A DNA stretch of 64,000 nt from Accumulibacter sp. Its GTDB lineage: Bacteria; Pseudomonadota; Gammaproteobacteria; Burkholderiales; Rhodocyclaceae. Positions 40,525 to 49,107 of this stretch are shown piece after piece; the first letter of the stretch is position 1; each line of letters starts with the position of its first letter. The translations under genes and the position numbers were made by a program. The notes under the pieces were generated by a model that ran no database searches, had not been told where the DNA came from, and worked only from the letters and a program-made list of their open reading frames with translations. The stretch lies in contig JAFLDO010000007.1 in assembly GCA_017302455.1 (NCBI GenBank), positions 58,830-122,829 of the forward strand. The letters are read 5' to 3'.

Positions 40525-40686
40525 ATGCGTATTCTGACGACACTCTTGCTTTCCCTCACGGCTCTCGCCGCGCATGCGCAACTGGAGCCCGGCTCCCCGC
40601 TTCCGGAACCGAGCACGATGACCCTGCTGGGCGTTGCCGCGGTGGCGGGAATCGCCGCGGCAATTGCGCGCAAACGCCGGAAGTAA
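40525..40686 (+). CDS. Very small PEP-CTERM protein
   Basis: A 53-residue protein made almost only of targeting signals. The signal peptide is MRILTTLLLSLTALAAHA, about eight mature residues follow, and the rest is a PEP-CTERM sorting signal: LPEPS, then the hydrophobic stretch TMTLLGVAAVAGIAAAIA and the basic end RKRRK. AGGAG lies 8 bases before the ATG at 40525, and a strong terminator follows, so it is an independent gene and not a fragment. PEP-CTERM proteins are processed by EpsH/exosortase in bacteria with exopolysaccharide loci; no exosortase is in the window. Its role is unknown. Confidence 0.85.
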   Translation: MRILTTLLLSLTALAAHAQLEPGSPLPEPSTMTLLGVAAVAGIAAAIARKRRK

Positions 40687-40717
40687 GCCCCCTGCGCGGG
40701 CTTGGCAGGCAAGCGGG

Positions 40718-40749
40718 AACGGGCAGGTGTCTGACACCTGCCCGTTTTT
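40718..40749 (+). terminator. Rho-independent terminator after PEP-CTERM gene
   Basis: AACGGGCAGGTGT (40718-40730) pairs perfectly with ACACCTGCCCGTT (40734-40746) across CTG, and the T-run continues past the stem. It lies 32 bases after the stop and also faces the end of the minus-strand SLATT-like gene. Confidence 0.88.
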
Positions 40750-40794
40750 CGTCTGTGCCTGTCGGTAGAGATCGCGGGTGCTCCGCAGCGACGG

Positions 40795-41703
40795 TCAATC
40801 GGGCGCTGGTGGGTTGGCGTTGGTCAGCGCAGCACCTGCTTTCAGTTCGATGTTCGCTTCGCTGGTCTCACCGGATTGCACGCTCACCGTCGCACTGCCC
40901 TGCAAGGTGCCGCCGTTCGCCTTGACCGTGACCAGGTGGCTGCCCGGATTCAGTGCCGTCAGCAGCACGCTGCCGCTGTCGGTCTTGCGCACGATTCGGT
41001 TGTCGAGGTAAACCTCGGCGGGTCCGCTGATCGCCTCGTCGGAGTGGATGCCGACCACCAGGCTTCCGGGGCGGCGATCTTCCTTGTCCTTGTTGATCGT
41101 CGCTTGCAGTTCGGCCAGTTGCTCCTTGAACTGCGAGATCCAGGCCTGGAATTCCTGGTCGACGAGATCGCCGACTTGTTCCTGGAAAGCGGTCAACAGT
41201 GAAATGGCGGTGGCTTGCTGGTCTTCGCCGAGATGGGTGCTGTTCGCCCTGATACGCCAGACGCCCCACGACAACTGAAACTTCTCCAGCGCCCGCTGCA
41301 GTGCCATCTGTGCCGTCATGTAGCGCATCCATGACGAGGAAAAGCCGAAGTAGCGGTCGAAAACCAGCGACGCCGCGGCCAGCGCGATGAGAATGTAACC
41401 CCACTGGTTCGCGCCGGAGAGCGCTGGACTCCCGTCGCCGAACAGAGTCGTCCCGGCAACCAGCGGCGCCAGACCACCAAGCACACCGAACAGGATGGCG
41501 AGAAAGCGCAGCAGCCTGGACAGACGGCGCGGCCAGATCTTGTTGCGCAGATACCAGTTCGCCGCTTCCACGGCCCGCGTCTCGAGGTCGGCGGCGAGCG
41601 CCTGCAGGGCCTCATAATCGCTTTGTTGTCCGCTGGCCGTTGTCTGGTCGACGGACTCGCGCGGTCTGATGTCGCGCGAAGGCGCTGGCGGCTGGCTACT
41701 CAT
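40795..41703 (-). CDS. SLATT-like two-TM protein with C-terminal PEGA-like domain
   Basis: A 302-residue protein. GAGGAGGAT lies before the ATG. Residues about 30-180 fit the SLATT pattern: an amphipathic helix with WYLRNKIWPRRLSRLLRFL, TM1 about 64-88, TM2 about 100-120 (ILIALAAASLVFDRYFGF), then a helix SSSWMRYMTAQMALQRALEKFQ. SLATT domains were described as membrane effectors in nucleotide-sensing conflict systems. Residues about 215-290 form a beta-rich PEGA-type module (SLVVGIHSDEAISGPAEVYLDN, PGSHLVTVKANGG). No SMODS or SLOG gene is adjacent; the neighbours upstream are a papain-like peptidase and a chagasin-like inhibitor. The family call is from pattern memory and deserves a profile search. 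Confidence 0.68.
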   Translation of the reverse strand: MSSQPPAPSRDIRPRESVDQTTASGQQSDYEALQALAADLETRAVEAANWYLRNKIWPRRLSRLLRFLAILFGVLGGLAPLVAGTTLFGDGSPALSGANQWGYILIALAAASLVFDRYFGFSSSWMRYMTAQMALQRALEKFQLSWGVWRIRANSTHLGEDQQATAISLLTAFQEQVGDLVDQEFQAWISQFKEQLAELQATINKDKEDRRPGSLVVGIHSDEAISGPAEVYLDNRIVRKTDSGSVLLTALNPGSHLVTVKANGGTLQGSATVSVQSGETSEANIELKAGAALTNANPPAPD

Positions 41704-42114
41704 GGCATATCCTCCTCAAGGACAGGGTGGTGCGGTGGATGGGCACGATCCCGATCTTCGCTATGGGCCGATACGCCGGTGGCCCGGCGCGCCCAGGGGG
41801 AATCGGTTGCTTCATGTCGACCGTCGGCGGGCCAGGCAGTTCGCTGTTCGCGACGGCCTGTTGCGGCAGTATGCAGCGGTAACGCAATGGATGGCCGGCC
41901 GCCCGACCCGGGGAAGCGTGGCGTCTCCTGCCGTGCGCTGGCACCGCCAAGGGGCCGCTGCGGCGGCCGGTGGCACGGCGCCGATGCCGTGCTTTCAGCG
42001 CCGGCTCCGTGCACGTCGAGCGACTCGGGGCGGCTAGCCCGCGCCCGGCTGCCAGGCGGCCGGAGCCCGTCATGCCGCGTGGCACTGGGGCCCTGGGCGC
42101 GAGCGCCGTTGCTC
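41704..42114. other. 411-bp spacer, no gene seen
   Basis: Between the end of the peptidase gene and the SLATT-like gene, both on the minus strand. Short frames have no family character. The spacing means the two genes may not share one transcript, though the SLATT-like gene has its own good ribosome-binding site. Confidence 0.45.
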
Positions 42115-43032
42115 TTAGCCAAATTTCCCCGTATCGATCCAATCCTGCTTGATCAGTGACCACCAGTCGACAGCCAGTCCGTTAAGGACATAGGCGTACG
42201 GTAGCCAGCCGTAACCGCCTGCTCCCCAGCCGGTGCCCCACGAATTCCGGATCAGCAGGGCGCCGGTGGTTTCGCTCGCGCCGGCGTTGGCGTTCTTGAT
42301 CTTCATGGCGTCATCGTAACCGACGGCGACGATCGCATGCCCGCCGACGATCTTCTCACCCGGCGTCGGATAAGGCAGCTTGCCGGTCGTGCCGGCCTGG
42401 TTGTACGACTGATACACCGTAAACCCGAACATCGACGGCAGACCCGCGGCGAGGTTGGTCTTGATCCGGCTGAGCAAGGCGGCACGCGTGGTGCCCGGCG
42501 GATCGAGTCGATAGTAATTGATGGCCTGGAAGCTCTGGGCAAAGGCGTAGCAGAACGCCGACGGTTCCTGGTCGAAAGCCGGCGCGGCCGTGGTGTAGGG
42601 CCAGTAGTCCTCAGGGGGTACGCCGAAGAGAACCATCGATTCCATGGTGGTGCGCAGGAACGCACCCGTATCGCCCGTCCACTTGAGCAGGTTTCTGGTC
42701 GTCTTGTAGAGGAAGAGGCGGGAGGCGTCGATGTGCTTGCCGAACGCCCGGCGTTCGTAGTACTCGACCAGACCCACGCCGGCGTTGGCTGTGCACGAGC
42801 CGAGAGCGCCCTGGTTCTCGATCGGCGAGCACCAGGCGCGCAGATCGGCAGTCGTCGCCAGGGTCGCTGGAATCGCCGCGGCGTTCGCTTTGGCCAGCAA
42901 GCCCTTGATGGATTCCTTCTGTCCCAGTGCCTTGAGCTTGGGCGCGACGACGTCATCGTCTGCCTTGTAGTCCCGCAGGCTCGGATAGTCCGGCAGCCAG
43001 CCCATGCGGAAAGTTTCGTTTGACTCTGCCAT
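42115..43032 (-). CDS. Papain-like C1-family cysteine peptidase
   Basis: A 305-residue peptidase. The ATG at 43032 has AAGGGG 8 bases upstream. It begins with the bacterial C1 pattern GWLPDYPSLRDY. The catalytic set is complete: oxyanion Gln and nucleophilic Cys in ENQGALGSCTANAG, His in VGGHAIVAVGYDD and Asn in IRNSWGTGWG. No signal peptide and no I29 propeptide domain are visible, so a cytosolic enzyme made in active form is suggested. The next gene upstream on the same strand encodes a chagasin-type inhibitor of this same peptidase class, which makes them a likely enzyme-inhibitor pair (inference). Confidence 0.92.
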   Translation of the reverse strand: MAESNETFRMGWLPDYPSLRDYKADDDVVAPKLKALGQKESIKGLLAKANAAAIPATLATTADLRAWCSPIENQGALGSCTANAGVGLVEYYERRAFGKHIDASRLFLYKTTRNLLKWTGDTGAFLRTTMESMVLFGVPPEDYWPYTTAAPAFDQEPSAFCYAFAQSFQAINYYRLDPPGTTRAALLSRIKTNLAAGLPSMFGFTVYQSYNQAGTTGKLPYPTPGEKIVGGHAIVAVGYDDAMKIKNANAGASETTGALLIRNSWGTGWGAGGYGWLPYAYVLNGLAVDWWSLIKQDWIDTGKFG

Positions 43033-43221
43033 GATGGTTTCCCCTTGTAGCGATATTGACTTGTACCGACCGATCAGCCTCTTTGCCGACGAGGCACCAG
43101 ATCGGTCGCTCGTGTTGCAGGCCATTGCCTGCCTTGCGTCATTACGATTCGATCACCTCCTTCTCGGGAGTTGGTTGCCAGTCGGCTGCCGGCCCCTGGG
43201 ACGGGCTGCCGGTCCGGCTGC

Positions 43222-43701
43222 TTATTTCGCATGGATCCTGGCCGTCGCCGTAAACACCTCGACGATCGACGAATCTCCTTCCCACGTGCGCCAGAGCCTG
43301 AGCCGCAGTTGCACCACGCCGGCCTTCTCGGCCATGAAAAGGAAGCTGCGCAGGCCGCCGCCGCCAAGCCCGGCAGAGGCGGGCGCAAAGTCCGAATCCT
43401 GCTCGACCAGCGCGTCATTGCCGCCTTCCCGCGTCCACGCAAAACCCGTCGTGGGAGATTCCTCGAGGCGGACAAGCAGTCTCTCGCCGACCCGAAGGTC
43501 GACCGTGCTGCCGCTATCGGCGCGTGTCAATATCGTCTCGGTCACGGAATGTCCTTTCGTCATCTCGGCAAGCTTGCCCGGCGCGGTCTCGGCGGCGGCG
43601 CTGCCCGGACCGCTTGCGAGTGCCGCACACAGCAGCATAGCAAGCCACCGCGACGAGGACGCCCGCAAGGGCGCCGCCAGCGAATGCTTCGTGATGTTCA
43701 C
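43222..43701 (-). CDS. Chagasin-type inhibitor of cysteine peptidases (I42)
   Basis: The call rests on three chagasin-type loops: ESPTTGFAW (the NPTTG loop), the Gly-rich GLGGGGLRSF and the RLWRTWEG loop, in a beta-rich domain of about 110 residues. These loops block the active-site cleft of papain-family enzymes. I chose the GTG at 43701 (159 residues) because it opens a signal-peptide-like segment (WLAMLLCAALASGPGSAAA); an ATG at 43803 in the same frame would add 34 residues. If exported, it would be in the periplasm while the adjacent peptidase lacks a signal, so the start matters. It lies 189 bases upstream of the peptidase on the same strand. Confidence 0.8.
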   Translation of the reverse strand: MNITKHSLAAPLRASSSRWLAMLLCAALASGPGSAAAETAPGKLAEMTKGHSVTETILTRADSGSTVDLRVGERLLVRLEESPTTGFAWTREGGNDALVEQDSDFAPASAGLGGGGLRSFLFMAEKAGVVQLRLRLWRTWEGDSSIVEVFTATARIHAK

Positions 43702-43803
43702 CGGCCTGGCCAGGCGGTAAGACGCACCAGCAACCGGAACGGCGTATTCGTCGCATGCATCATGCTCTGTCCGATGGGTAAGCCACGCATCTGCTCGTCG
43801 CAA

Positions 43804-44250
43804 CAGCGGCGTGGCGCTTGCGGAAGAAAGGCTCGGCGAGCGCTGGCGGCGGTGCCGGTTCAGCAGTCGGTCGCCGACAAGAACGTCTTTATATGAACAC
43901 TATAGTAGCCGGGCTGAGGAAGTTCAACCCGCCGCCGCCTGACAGCCGTTGCCGCCGCCGCGGCGATCGCCGCCTCGCGCCTTGACCACGCCCGGCGGCC
44001 ACGGCATGCTGATGCGGCGGCAGACCGCTGCCGGCCGGGCGAGCGCAGAAAGCTGCGAGGAGAGGCGGTATGTTCAATCGACTTGCATGGGGGAGGGCGA
44101 TGCCCAAACGACATCCGGAGCCACCCGAACGACTGGGCAAGGCGCACGAGCCAGCCTTGCGCCATGTCGGCAATCCGCGCAGCGGCAGCGCTCTTGGAGC
44201 CACCGCGCTGGCACTCGCAAGTGCACGCGGCGTGCGCTGACGTGTCGGCG
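43804..44250. other. 447-bp divergent spacer, no gene seen
   Basis: Between the chagasin-like gene (minus) and the hydrolase gene (plus). A frame open from 44083 continues into the hydrolase, but its first 56 residues are Arg/Ala/His-rich without family character. An AT-richer patch near 43890-43925 may hold promoters. Confidence 0.4.
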
Positions 44251-44961
44251 ATGAACACAGAGGTCGAGCGCAAGCGGCTGGCCGGGGTGCCGGTGCTGCT
44301 CGTGCGACCGGTCGCGGCACGCGGGCCCTTGCCGACGGTGCTGTGGTTTCACGGACTGGCCGCCGACAAGGAAGTGCACCTTCCCGAACTGCATCGCTTC
44401 GCGGCGACGGGGCTGCTCGCCGTCGGCGTCGATGCCGTTGGTCACGGAGAGCGGCGCCTGAGCGATTTCGAGCAGCAGTTCGCGCGACCGCCCGAGGACA
44501 GTATGCCGCTGTTCAAGTCGCTGGTCGCCCGCACGGTCGACGAAGTGCCGGCACTGATCGATACGCTGATCGCGGGTGGTCTTGCCGATGGCGGGCGGAT
44601 CGCTGTCGCCGGCGTGTCGATGGGCGGCTGCATCGTTTATGGGGCGGTGCCCAGCGATCGCCGCCTGTGCGCTGCCGTGGCGCTGATGGGGTCGCCCGAA
44701 CGCACGCAGCCGGGGCCCCACACACTCGCCGATGAGCGCTTCTTCCCGACGGCGCTGCTCTCGATCACCGCCGAACGGGACAGCATCGTACCGCCGGCGG
44801 CGGCAGAGGCGCTGCACGAACGCCTTGCGCCACGCTACGCCAGTGCCCCCGATCGCCTGTGCCAGCAAACGATCGCCGGCGCACCGCATTTCATGAGCGT
44901 CGAAGACTGGGAGTGCGCCGTCGCCGAGGCTTGCGCGTGGCTGGCTCGCTTCGTCCTGTGA
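44251..44961 (+). CDS. Alpha/beta hydrolase (dienelactone hydrolase-like)
   Basis: A 236-residue alpha/beta hydrolase. The ATG at 44251 is preferred because the domain starts within 10 residues (RKRLAGVPVLLVRP); a longer in-frame start at 44083 exists. The oxyanion region is LWFHGLAADKEVH, the nucleophile Ser is in GVSMGGCI, the acid is likely the Asp in TAERDSIVP and the His is in GAPHFMS. It resembles the YitV/dienelactone hydrolase group; the substrate is unknown. It lies next to, but convergent with, the thiolase gene of the phenylacetate cluster, so a link is not established. Confidence 0.8.
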   Translation: MNTEVERKRLAGVPVLLVRPVAARGPLPTVLWFHGLAADKEVHLPELHRFAATGLLAVGVDAVGHGERRLSDFEQQFARPPEDSMPLFKSLVARTVDEVPALIDTLIAGGLADGGRIAVAGVSMGGCIVYGAVPSDRRLCAAVALMGSPERTQPGPHTLADERFFPTALLSITAERDSIVPPAAAEALHERLAPRYASAPDRLCQQTIAGAPHFMSVEDWECAVAEACAWLARFVL

Positions 44962-45022
44962 ACGTCAGGGCGCAAAGGCGCGGGCGCTGCCCGACGACAT
45001 GCACCGGGGCAGCGGTCGTTCC

Positions 45023-46228
45023 TCAGACGCGCTCGATGATCATCGCCACACCCTGGCCGACACCGACACAGAGCGTGCATAGCGCGTAGCGGCCCGCACG
45101 GCGGTGCAGTTCCCACAGGGCCGTGGTCACGAGACGCGCGCCGCTCATGCCTAGCGGATGGCCGACGGCGATCGCGCCACCATTCGGGTTGACTCGTTCG
45201 GCATCGTCCGCGATCGACAGTTCGCGCAGTACGGCCAGGCATTGCGCGGCAAAGGCTTCGTTGATTTCGATGACATCCATCTGGTCCAGCGTCAGGCCCG
45301 TTCTGGCGAGAACCTTGCGCACCGCGGCAGCCGGGCCGATGCCCATGATGCGCGGCGGGACGCCAGCGCTGGCCATGGCCAGGATACGGGCGCGTGGGGT
45401 CAGGGCATGTTGCGCCGCCGCGGCTTCACTGGCGACGAGCAGCGCGCAGGCGCCATCGTTGACGCCCGACGAATTGCCCGCGGTGACGGGGAATTCCGGG
45501 CCGTTGATGCCGGTACGCCGGGCCAGACTGGCCAGCGTCACTGCCGGGCGCGGGTGTTCGTCGGTGTCGAAGAGGCGCGGGCTGCCTGCGCCGTCGGTCA
45601 GGCGTACGGGGACGATCTCGTCGGCAAAGCGGCCGGCCGCCTGTGCCTTCGCCCAGCGTTCTTGCGAGCGCAGCGCGAAGGCGTCCTGATCGGCGCGGGC
45701 GATGGCGAAGTCGGCGGCGACGTTGTCGGCCGTCTGCGCCATCGAATGCGTGCCATGCAGTCTGTCCATGAGCGGGTTGACGAAGCGCCAGCCGATCGTC
45801 GTGTCGAAAATCGCGGCATGGCGCGAGAAGGCGCTGTCGGCCTTGGCGAGCACGAATGGCGCGCGCGACATGCTCTCGACGCCACCGGCAATCATCAGCT
45901 CACCCTCGCCGGCCTTGATCGAGCGGGCCGCCAGGCCGATCGCGTCCATTCCCGAGGCACACAGGCGGTTGACGGTCGTTGCCGGCACGTCCACCGGCAG
46001 GCCAGCCAGAAGGGCCGCCATGCGCGCGACGTTGCGGTTGTCCTCGCCGGCCTGATTCGCGCAGCCGTAGAACACCTCGTCAACCGCCGACCAGTCAACC
46101 CCGGGGTGGCGATCGACCAGTGCGCGGATCGGCAGTGCGGCAAGATCGTCGGTGCGCACCCCGGCGAGCGAGCCGCCGTAGCGACCGATGGGCGTGCGCA
46201 GGGCGTCGCAGATATAGGCCTCGCTCAT
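45023..46228 (-). CDS. paaJ: 3-oxoadipyl-CoA thiolase / acetyl-CoA acyltransferase
   Basis: A 401-residue thiolase starting MSEAYICDALRTPIGRYGGSLAGV, the PcaF/PaaJ pattern. The acyl-accepting Cys is in NRLCASGMDAIG, with His in NPNGGAIAVGHPLGMSGAR and the second Cys in LCTLCVGVGQGVAMIIE. It cleaves 3-oxoadipyl-CoA to succinyl-CoA and acetyl-CoA, the last step of phenylacetate breakdown. PcaF is very similar, so the name rests on the neighbours (PaaI, PaaH, PaaG, PaaN). It starts 22 bases after the paaI stop in the same minus-strand operon. Confidence 0.92.
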   Translation of the reverse strand: MSEAYICDALRTPIGRYGGSLAGVRTDDLAALPIRALVDRHPGVDWSAVDEVFYGCANQAGEDNRNVARMAALLAGLPVDVPATTVNRLCASGMDAIGLAARSIKAGEGELMIAGGVESMSRAPFVLAKADSAFSRHAAIFDTTIGWRFVNPLMDRLHGTHSMAQTADNVAADFAIARADQDAFALRSQERWAKAQAAGRFADEIVPVRLTDGAGSPRLFDTDEHPRPAVTLASLARRTGINGPEFPVTAGNSSGVNDGACALLVASEAAAAQHALTPRARILAMASAGVPPRIMGIGPAAAVRKVLARTGLTLDQMDVIEINEAFAAQCLAVLRELSIADDAERVNPNGGAIAVGHPLGMSGARLVTTALWELHRRAGRYALCTLCVGVGQGVAMIIERV

Positions 46229-46250
46229 GCGCTGAACTCCGCGCTGCGCC

Positions 46251-46778
46251 TCATTGCGGGTTGCCTTCGAACTCGTTGGCGGCTGTGCCGGCAGAGTCGG
46301 GATCACGCTCCTCGGCCTCGAGACCGGCGATGACTTCGCCGGCGATGCGGTACGACTTGCCGCGAAAGAGGGCGACGACCTTGCCGCTCGCGTTGCGAAT
46401 GGTCGTGTCGTACACGCCGGTGCGTCCGGCCAGTGATCGTTCCTCGCACTCGGCTGCGAGCGTTTCGCCTTCGCGGGCCGGCGTCAGGAAGTCGATATGG
46501 CAGGCGGAGGCGACCGTGTTGCGGTTGTAGCTGTTGCAGGCGTAGGCGAAGGCAGAGTCGGCGAGAGTGAAGAGATAGCCGCCGTGACAGATGTGGTGGC
46601 CGTTGACCATGTCCGGCCGTACGACCATCGTCAGGCGCGAGTAGCCGGGACGGACGGCGATCAGACGCAGGCCGATCAGCTTGCTCGCCGCATCGCGGCT
46701 GTACATCGCTTCGGCAGTGCGGGCGGCGAGCAAGGCCGCGCCGGTCGGCTCGGCCACAGGGGTGGGGGCGTCAGACAT
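46251..46778 (-). CDS. paaI: PaaI-type acyl-CoA thioesterase
   Basis: A 175-residue hotdog thioesterase with the PaaI core NGHHICHGGYLFTLADSAFAYACNSYN and HIDFLTPAREGETLAAE. The catalytic Asp is in TLADSAF. It has a C-terminal extension of about 25 residues compared with the usual about 140. PaaI hydrolyses stalled hydroxyphenylacetyl-CoA side products and so recycles CoA. The start overlaps the end of paaH by 8 bases, implying coupling. Confidence 0.92.
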   Translation of the reverse strand: MSDAPTPVAEPTGAALLAARTAEAMYSRDAASKLIGLRLIAVRPGYSRLTMVVRPDMVNGHHICHGGYLFTLADSAFAYACNSYNRNTVASACHIDFLTPAREGETLAAECEERSLAGRTGVYDTTIRNASGKVVALFRGKSYRIAGEVIAGLEAEERDPDSAGTAANEFEGNPQ

Positions 46779-48300
46779 GGAACTTCTTTCCCGAAAAAAC
46801 CTTGCGGGCGAGCAGGGGCGAAGCGCGGTAGCGGTCTTCGCCATAGCTCGTGGCCAGGTTGGTGAGTACGCTGTGGACCAGAGGCAGGCCGATCCGCTCG
46901 CCCCAGGCCAGCGGCCCGAGCGGGTAGTTGGTGCCGAGGCGCATCGCCTGATCGACGGCGGCGGCAGTGCAGACATTCTGGTAGACCGCATCGGCAGCCT
47001 CGTTGGCCAGCATGCACACCGTACGCATCAGCGCCAGGCCGGGCACGTCGGCCAGCCGCGAGACGGTGAAGCCGGCGGCCTGCAGGAGCCCAACCGCAGC
47101 GGTGGCCGCCGCCGCATGGCATTGCTCGGCGGTGGCAATGGCCAGGCGCGTGGCGCTGCCGTAGTCGAGCGCCAGGTCGACGAGCACGGTGTTGGCGACA
47201 CCGCTGCGCGCGCCGCGTTCGCTGGCCGAGCGGCCGTCGGTCAGATAGATCGCCGCGCCGCCGGCCTCGGCAAGGCGTCCGTCCGGTGATGCCGGAGCGT
47301 GCTGAAACGTCAGGCCACGGACTTGCAGCCGCTCGCTCAGCGCGCTTGCCAGCGGACAGTTGCCGAAGATGTGCAGCGAGCAGGGTATCGGCTGCGGCTC
47401 GAGGTTGCCGGCCTGCGGCATGGTCGCCGCCGGCGCGTGCGGATAGAAGCCGCGCCCACTCTTGCGGCCGAGAAAACCGGCGGCGACCATCTCCTGCTGG
47501 ATCGGCGACGGCGCGTAACGCGGATCGTTGAAGAAGGCGCTCCACACCGACCGGCTGACCGCCAGGTTGACGTCGAGGCCGATCAGGTCCATCAGTTCGA
47601 AAGGACCCATGCGGAAGCCGCCGGCGTTGCGAAACACCGCATCGAGCGTCGCGCAGTCGGCGGCGCCCTCGTTGAGCAGGCGCAGGGCTTCGCCGTAATA
47701 GGGACGGGCGACCCGATTGACGATGAAGCCGGGTGTCGAACGCGCCCTGACCGGCGACTTTCCCCAGGCCAGCGCGGTCGCATGGAGGGTGTCGGCCACC
47801 AGCGCTTCAGTCGCCAGGCCGCTGATCACTTCGACCAGCGTCATCTGCGGGACTGGATTGAAAAAGTGCATTCCGGCGAGCCGGCCCGGCGCGCTCAGCG
47901 CCGCAGCGATCGCCGTCACCGAGATAGACGAGGTGTTGGTCGCCAGCAGGCAGGCGGGCGACACGATGGCTTCGAGCGTGCGGAACAGTTGCTGCTTGGC
48001 GACGAGGTCTTCGACGATCGCCTCGATCAGCAAGCCGCTGGCGGCGAGTTCGTCCAGACGCGCCGCGGGGATCAGGCGGGCCCGCGCCGCCTGGGCGGCA
48101 CCGGCGTCGATCCTTCCCTTTTCGGCCAGCCTGTCGAAGCTGGCGCCGATGCGGGCGATCGCCTGCTCGACAGCCCCGCTACTGGCGTCATACAGCAGCA
48201 CCCGATGTCCGGCAGCGGCCGCCACCTGCGCGATGCCGCTGCCCATGGCGCCGGCGCCGACGATGGCGACAGGCGTGTCGCTGGCGAGCGCCTGGCCCAT
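46771..48300 (-). CDS. paaH: 3-hydroxyadipyl-CoA dehydrogenase
   Basis: A 509-residue 3-hydroxyacyl-CoA dehydrogenase of PaaH length. The NAD-binding VAIVGAGAMGSGIAQ is at about 11-25, the catalytic His is in GMHFFNPVPQM, with the Asn-containing TNTSSISVT and the C-terminal FELMDLIGLDVN and GFLGRKSGRGFYPH. A second dehydrogenase-like C-terminal domain follows (about 310-509), as in full-length PaaH. It oxidises 3-hydroxyadipyl-CoA with NAD+. The stop lies inside the paaI start region, and the start is 5 bases after the paaG stop. Confidence 0.93.
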   Translation of the reverse strand: MGQALASDTPVAIVGAGAMGSGIAQVAAAAGHRVLLYDASSGAVEQAIARIGASFDRLAEKGRIDAGAAQAARARLIPAARLDELAASGLLIEAIVEDLVAKQQLFRTLEAIVSPACLLATNTSSISVTAIAAALSAPGRLAGMHFFNPVPQMTLVEVISGLATEALVADTLHATALAWGKSPVRARSTPGFIVNRVARPYYGEALRLLNEGAADCATLDAVFRNAGGFRMGPFELMDLIGLDVNLAVSRSVWSAFFNDPRYAPSPIQQEMVAAGFLGRKSGRGFYPHAPAATMPQAGNLEPQPIPCSLHIFGNCPLASALSERLQVRGLTFQHAPASPDGRLAEAGGAAIYLTDGRSASERGARSGVANTVLVDLALDYGSATRLAIATAEQCHAAAATAAVGLLQAAGFTVSRLADVPGLALMRTVCMLANEAADAVYQNVCTAAAVDQAMRLGTNYPLGPLAWGERIGLPLVHSVLTNLATSYGEDRYRASPLLARKVFSGKKFHV

Positions 48301-48305
48301 GTGGC

Positions 48306-49097
48306 CTACTCGCCGGTGAAGTTCGGCGCCCGCCGGGTCATGAACGCCGTGACGCCCTCACGATAGTCGTGTGAGTGGCCGAGTTCCTGCATCAGGTCGC
48401 GCTCGAGGTCGAGCTGGGTCTCGAGGCTGTTGGTGATCCCCGCGCGCATCGCCTCGCGCGTGCGCACCAGGGCCCGGGTGGGGGCGCCAGCCAGTTGTGC
48501 GGCCAGGCGATTGACGGTCGGCATCAGTTCCGCGTCGTCGACGCAGTCCCAGATCAGACCCCAGGCCGCTGCCTTCTCTGCCGGCAGTTTGTCGGCGAGC
48601 AGCGCCAGGCCGAGGGCTCGCGCCATGCCGACACGCTGCGGCAGGAACCAGGTGCCGCCGGTGTCGGGAATCAGGCCGATCTTGCTGAACGCCTGCAGGA
48701 AACTTGCCGAACGCGCGGCAATCACGATGTCGCAGGCGAGGGCCAGGCTGGCGCCGGCGCCGGCGGCGATGCCATTGACGGCGCACAACGTCGGTACGCG
48801 CAGGTTCTGCAGGCGCAGCACGAGCGGCTTGTAGTTGTTCTCGATGGTGACCCCGATGTCGGGCGGCGAATCGCCGATGGCGACCGAACGATCGTTGAGG
48901 TCCTGGCCGGCGCAAAAGCCGCGGCCAGCACCGCTGAGCACCAGGGCGCGGACGCTGCGATCGGCGTCGAGCGCCGCCAGGGCCAGGCGGATTTCGGCGT
49001 GCATTTCTTCGGTGAAGCTGTTCAGGCGCTCCGGGCGGTTGAGCGTCAGCCGGGCGATGCCGGCCTCGACAACATAGGTAATCGTGCTGAAGGTCAT
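48306..49097 (-). CDS. paaG: Enoyl-CoA hydratase/isomerase, PaaG-type
   Basis: A 263-residue crotonase-family protein, equal in length to PaaG. The CoA-binding oxyanion loops are SGAGRGFCAGQDLNDR and NGIAAGAGASLALACD, with DTGGTWFLPQRVG after them. The QDL and PDTGG patterns are the PaaG/PaaB-type form rather than the Glu-Glu hydratase form. PaaG isomerises the ring epoxide of phenylacetyl-CoA to the oxepin and later shifts a double bond. The ATG at 49097 begins the conserved beta-strand MTFSTITYVVEAGIARLTLN; longer starts are not supported. It is the only crotonase gene in the cluster, so no separate paaF is present here. Confidence 0.9.
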   Translation of the reverse strand: MTFSTITYVVEAGIARLTLNRPERLNSFTEEMHAEIRLALAALDADRSVRALVLSGAGRGFCAGQDLNDRSVAIGDSPPDIGVTIENNYKPLVLRLQNLRVPTLCAVNGIAAGAGASLALACDIVIAARSASFLQAFSKIGLIPDTGGTWFLPQRVGMARALGLALLADKLPAEKAAAWGLIWDCVDDAELMPTVNRLAAQLAGAPTRALVRTREAMRAGITNSLETQLDLERDLMQELGHSHDYREGVTAFMTRRAPNFTGE

Positions 49098-49107
49098 GGC
49101 TGGGGCC

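Noticed and set aside
44083..44250. Upstream extension of the alpha/beta hydrolase
   Set aside because: The added 56 residues have no family match or signal peptide; the domain starts right after the ATG at 44251.
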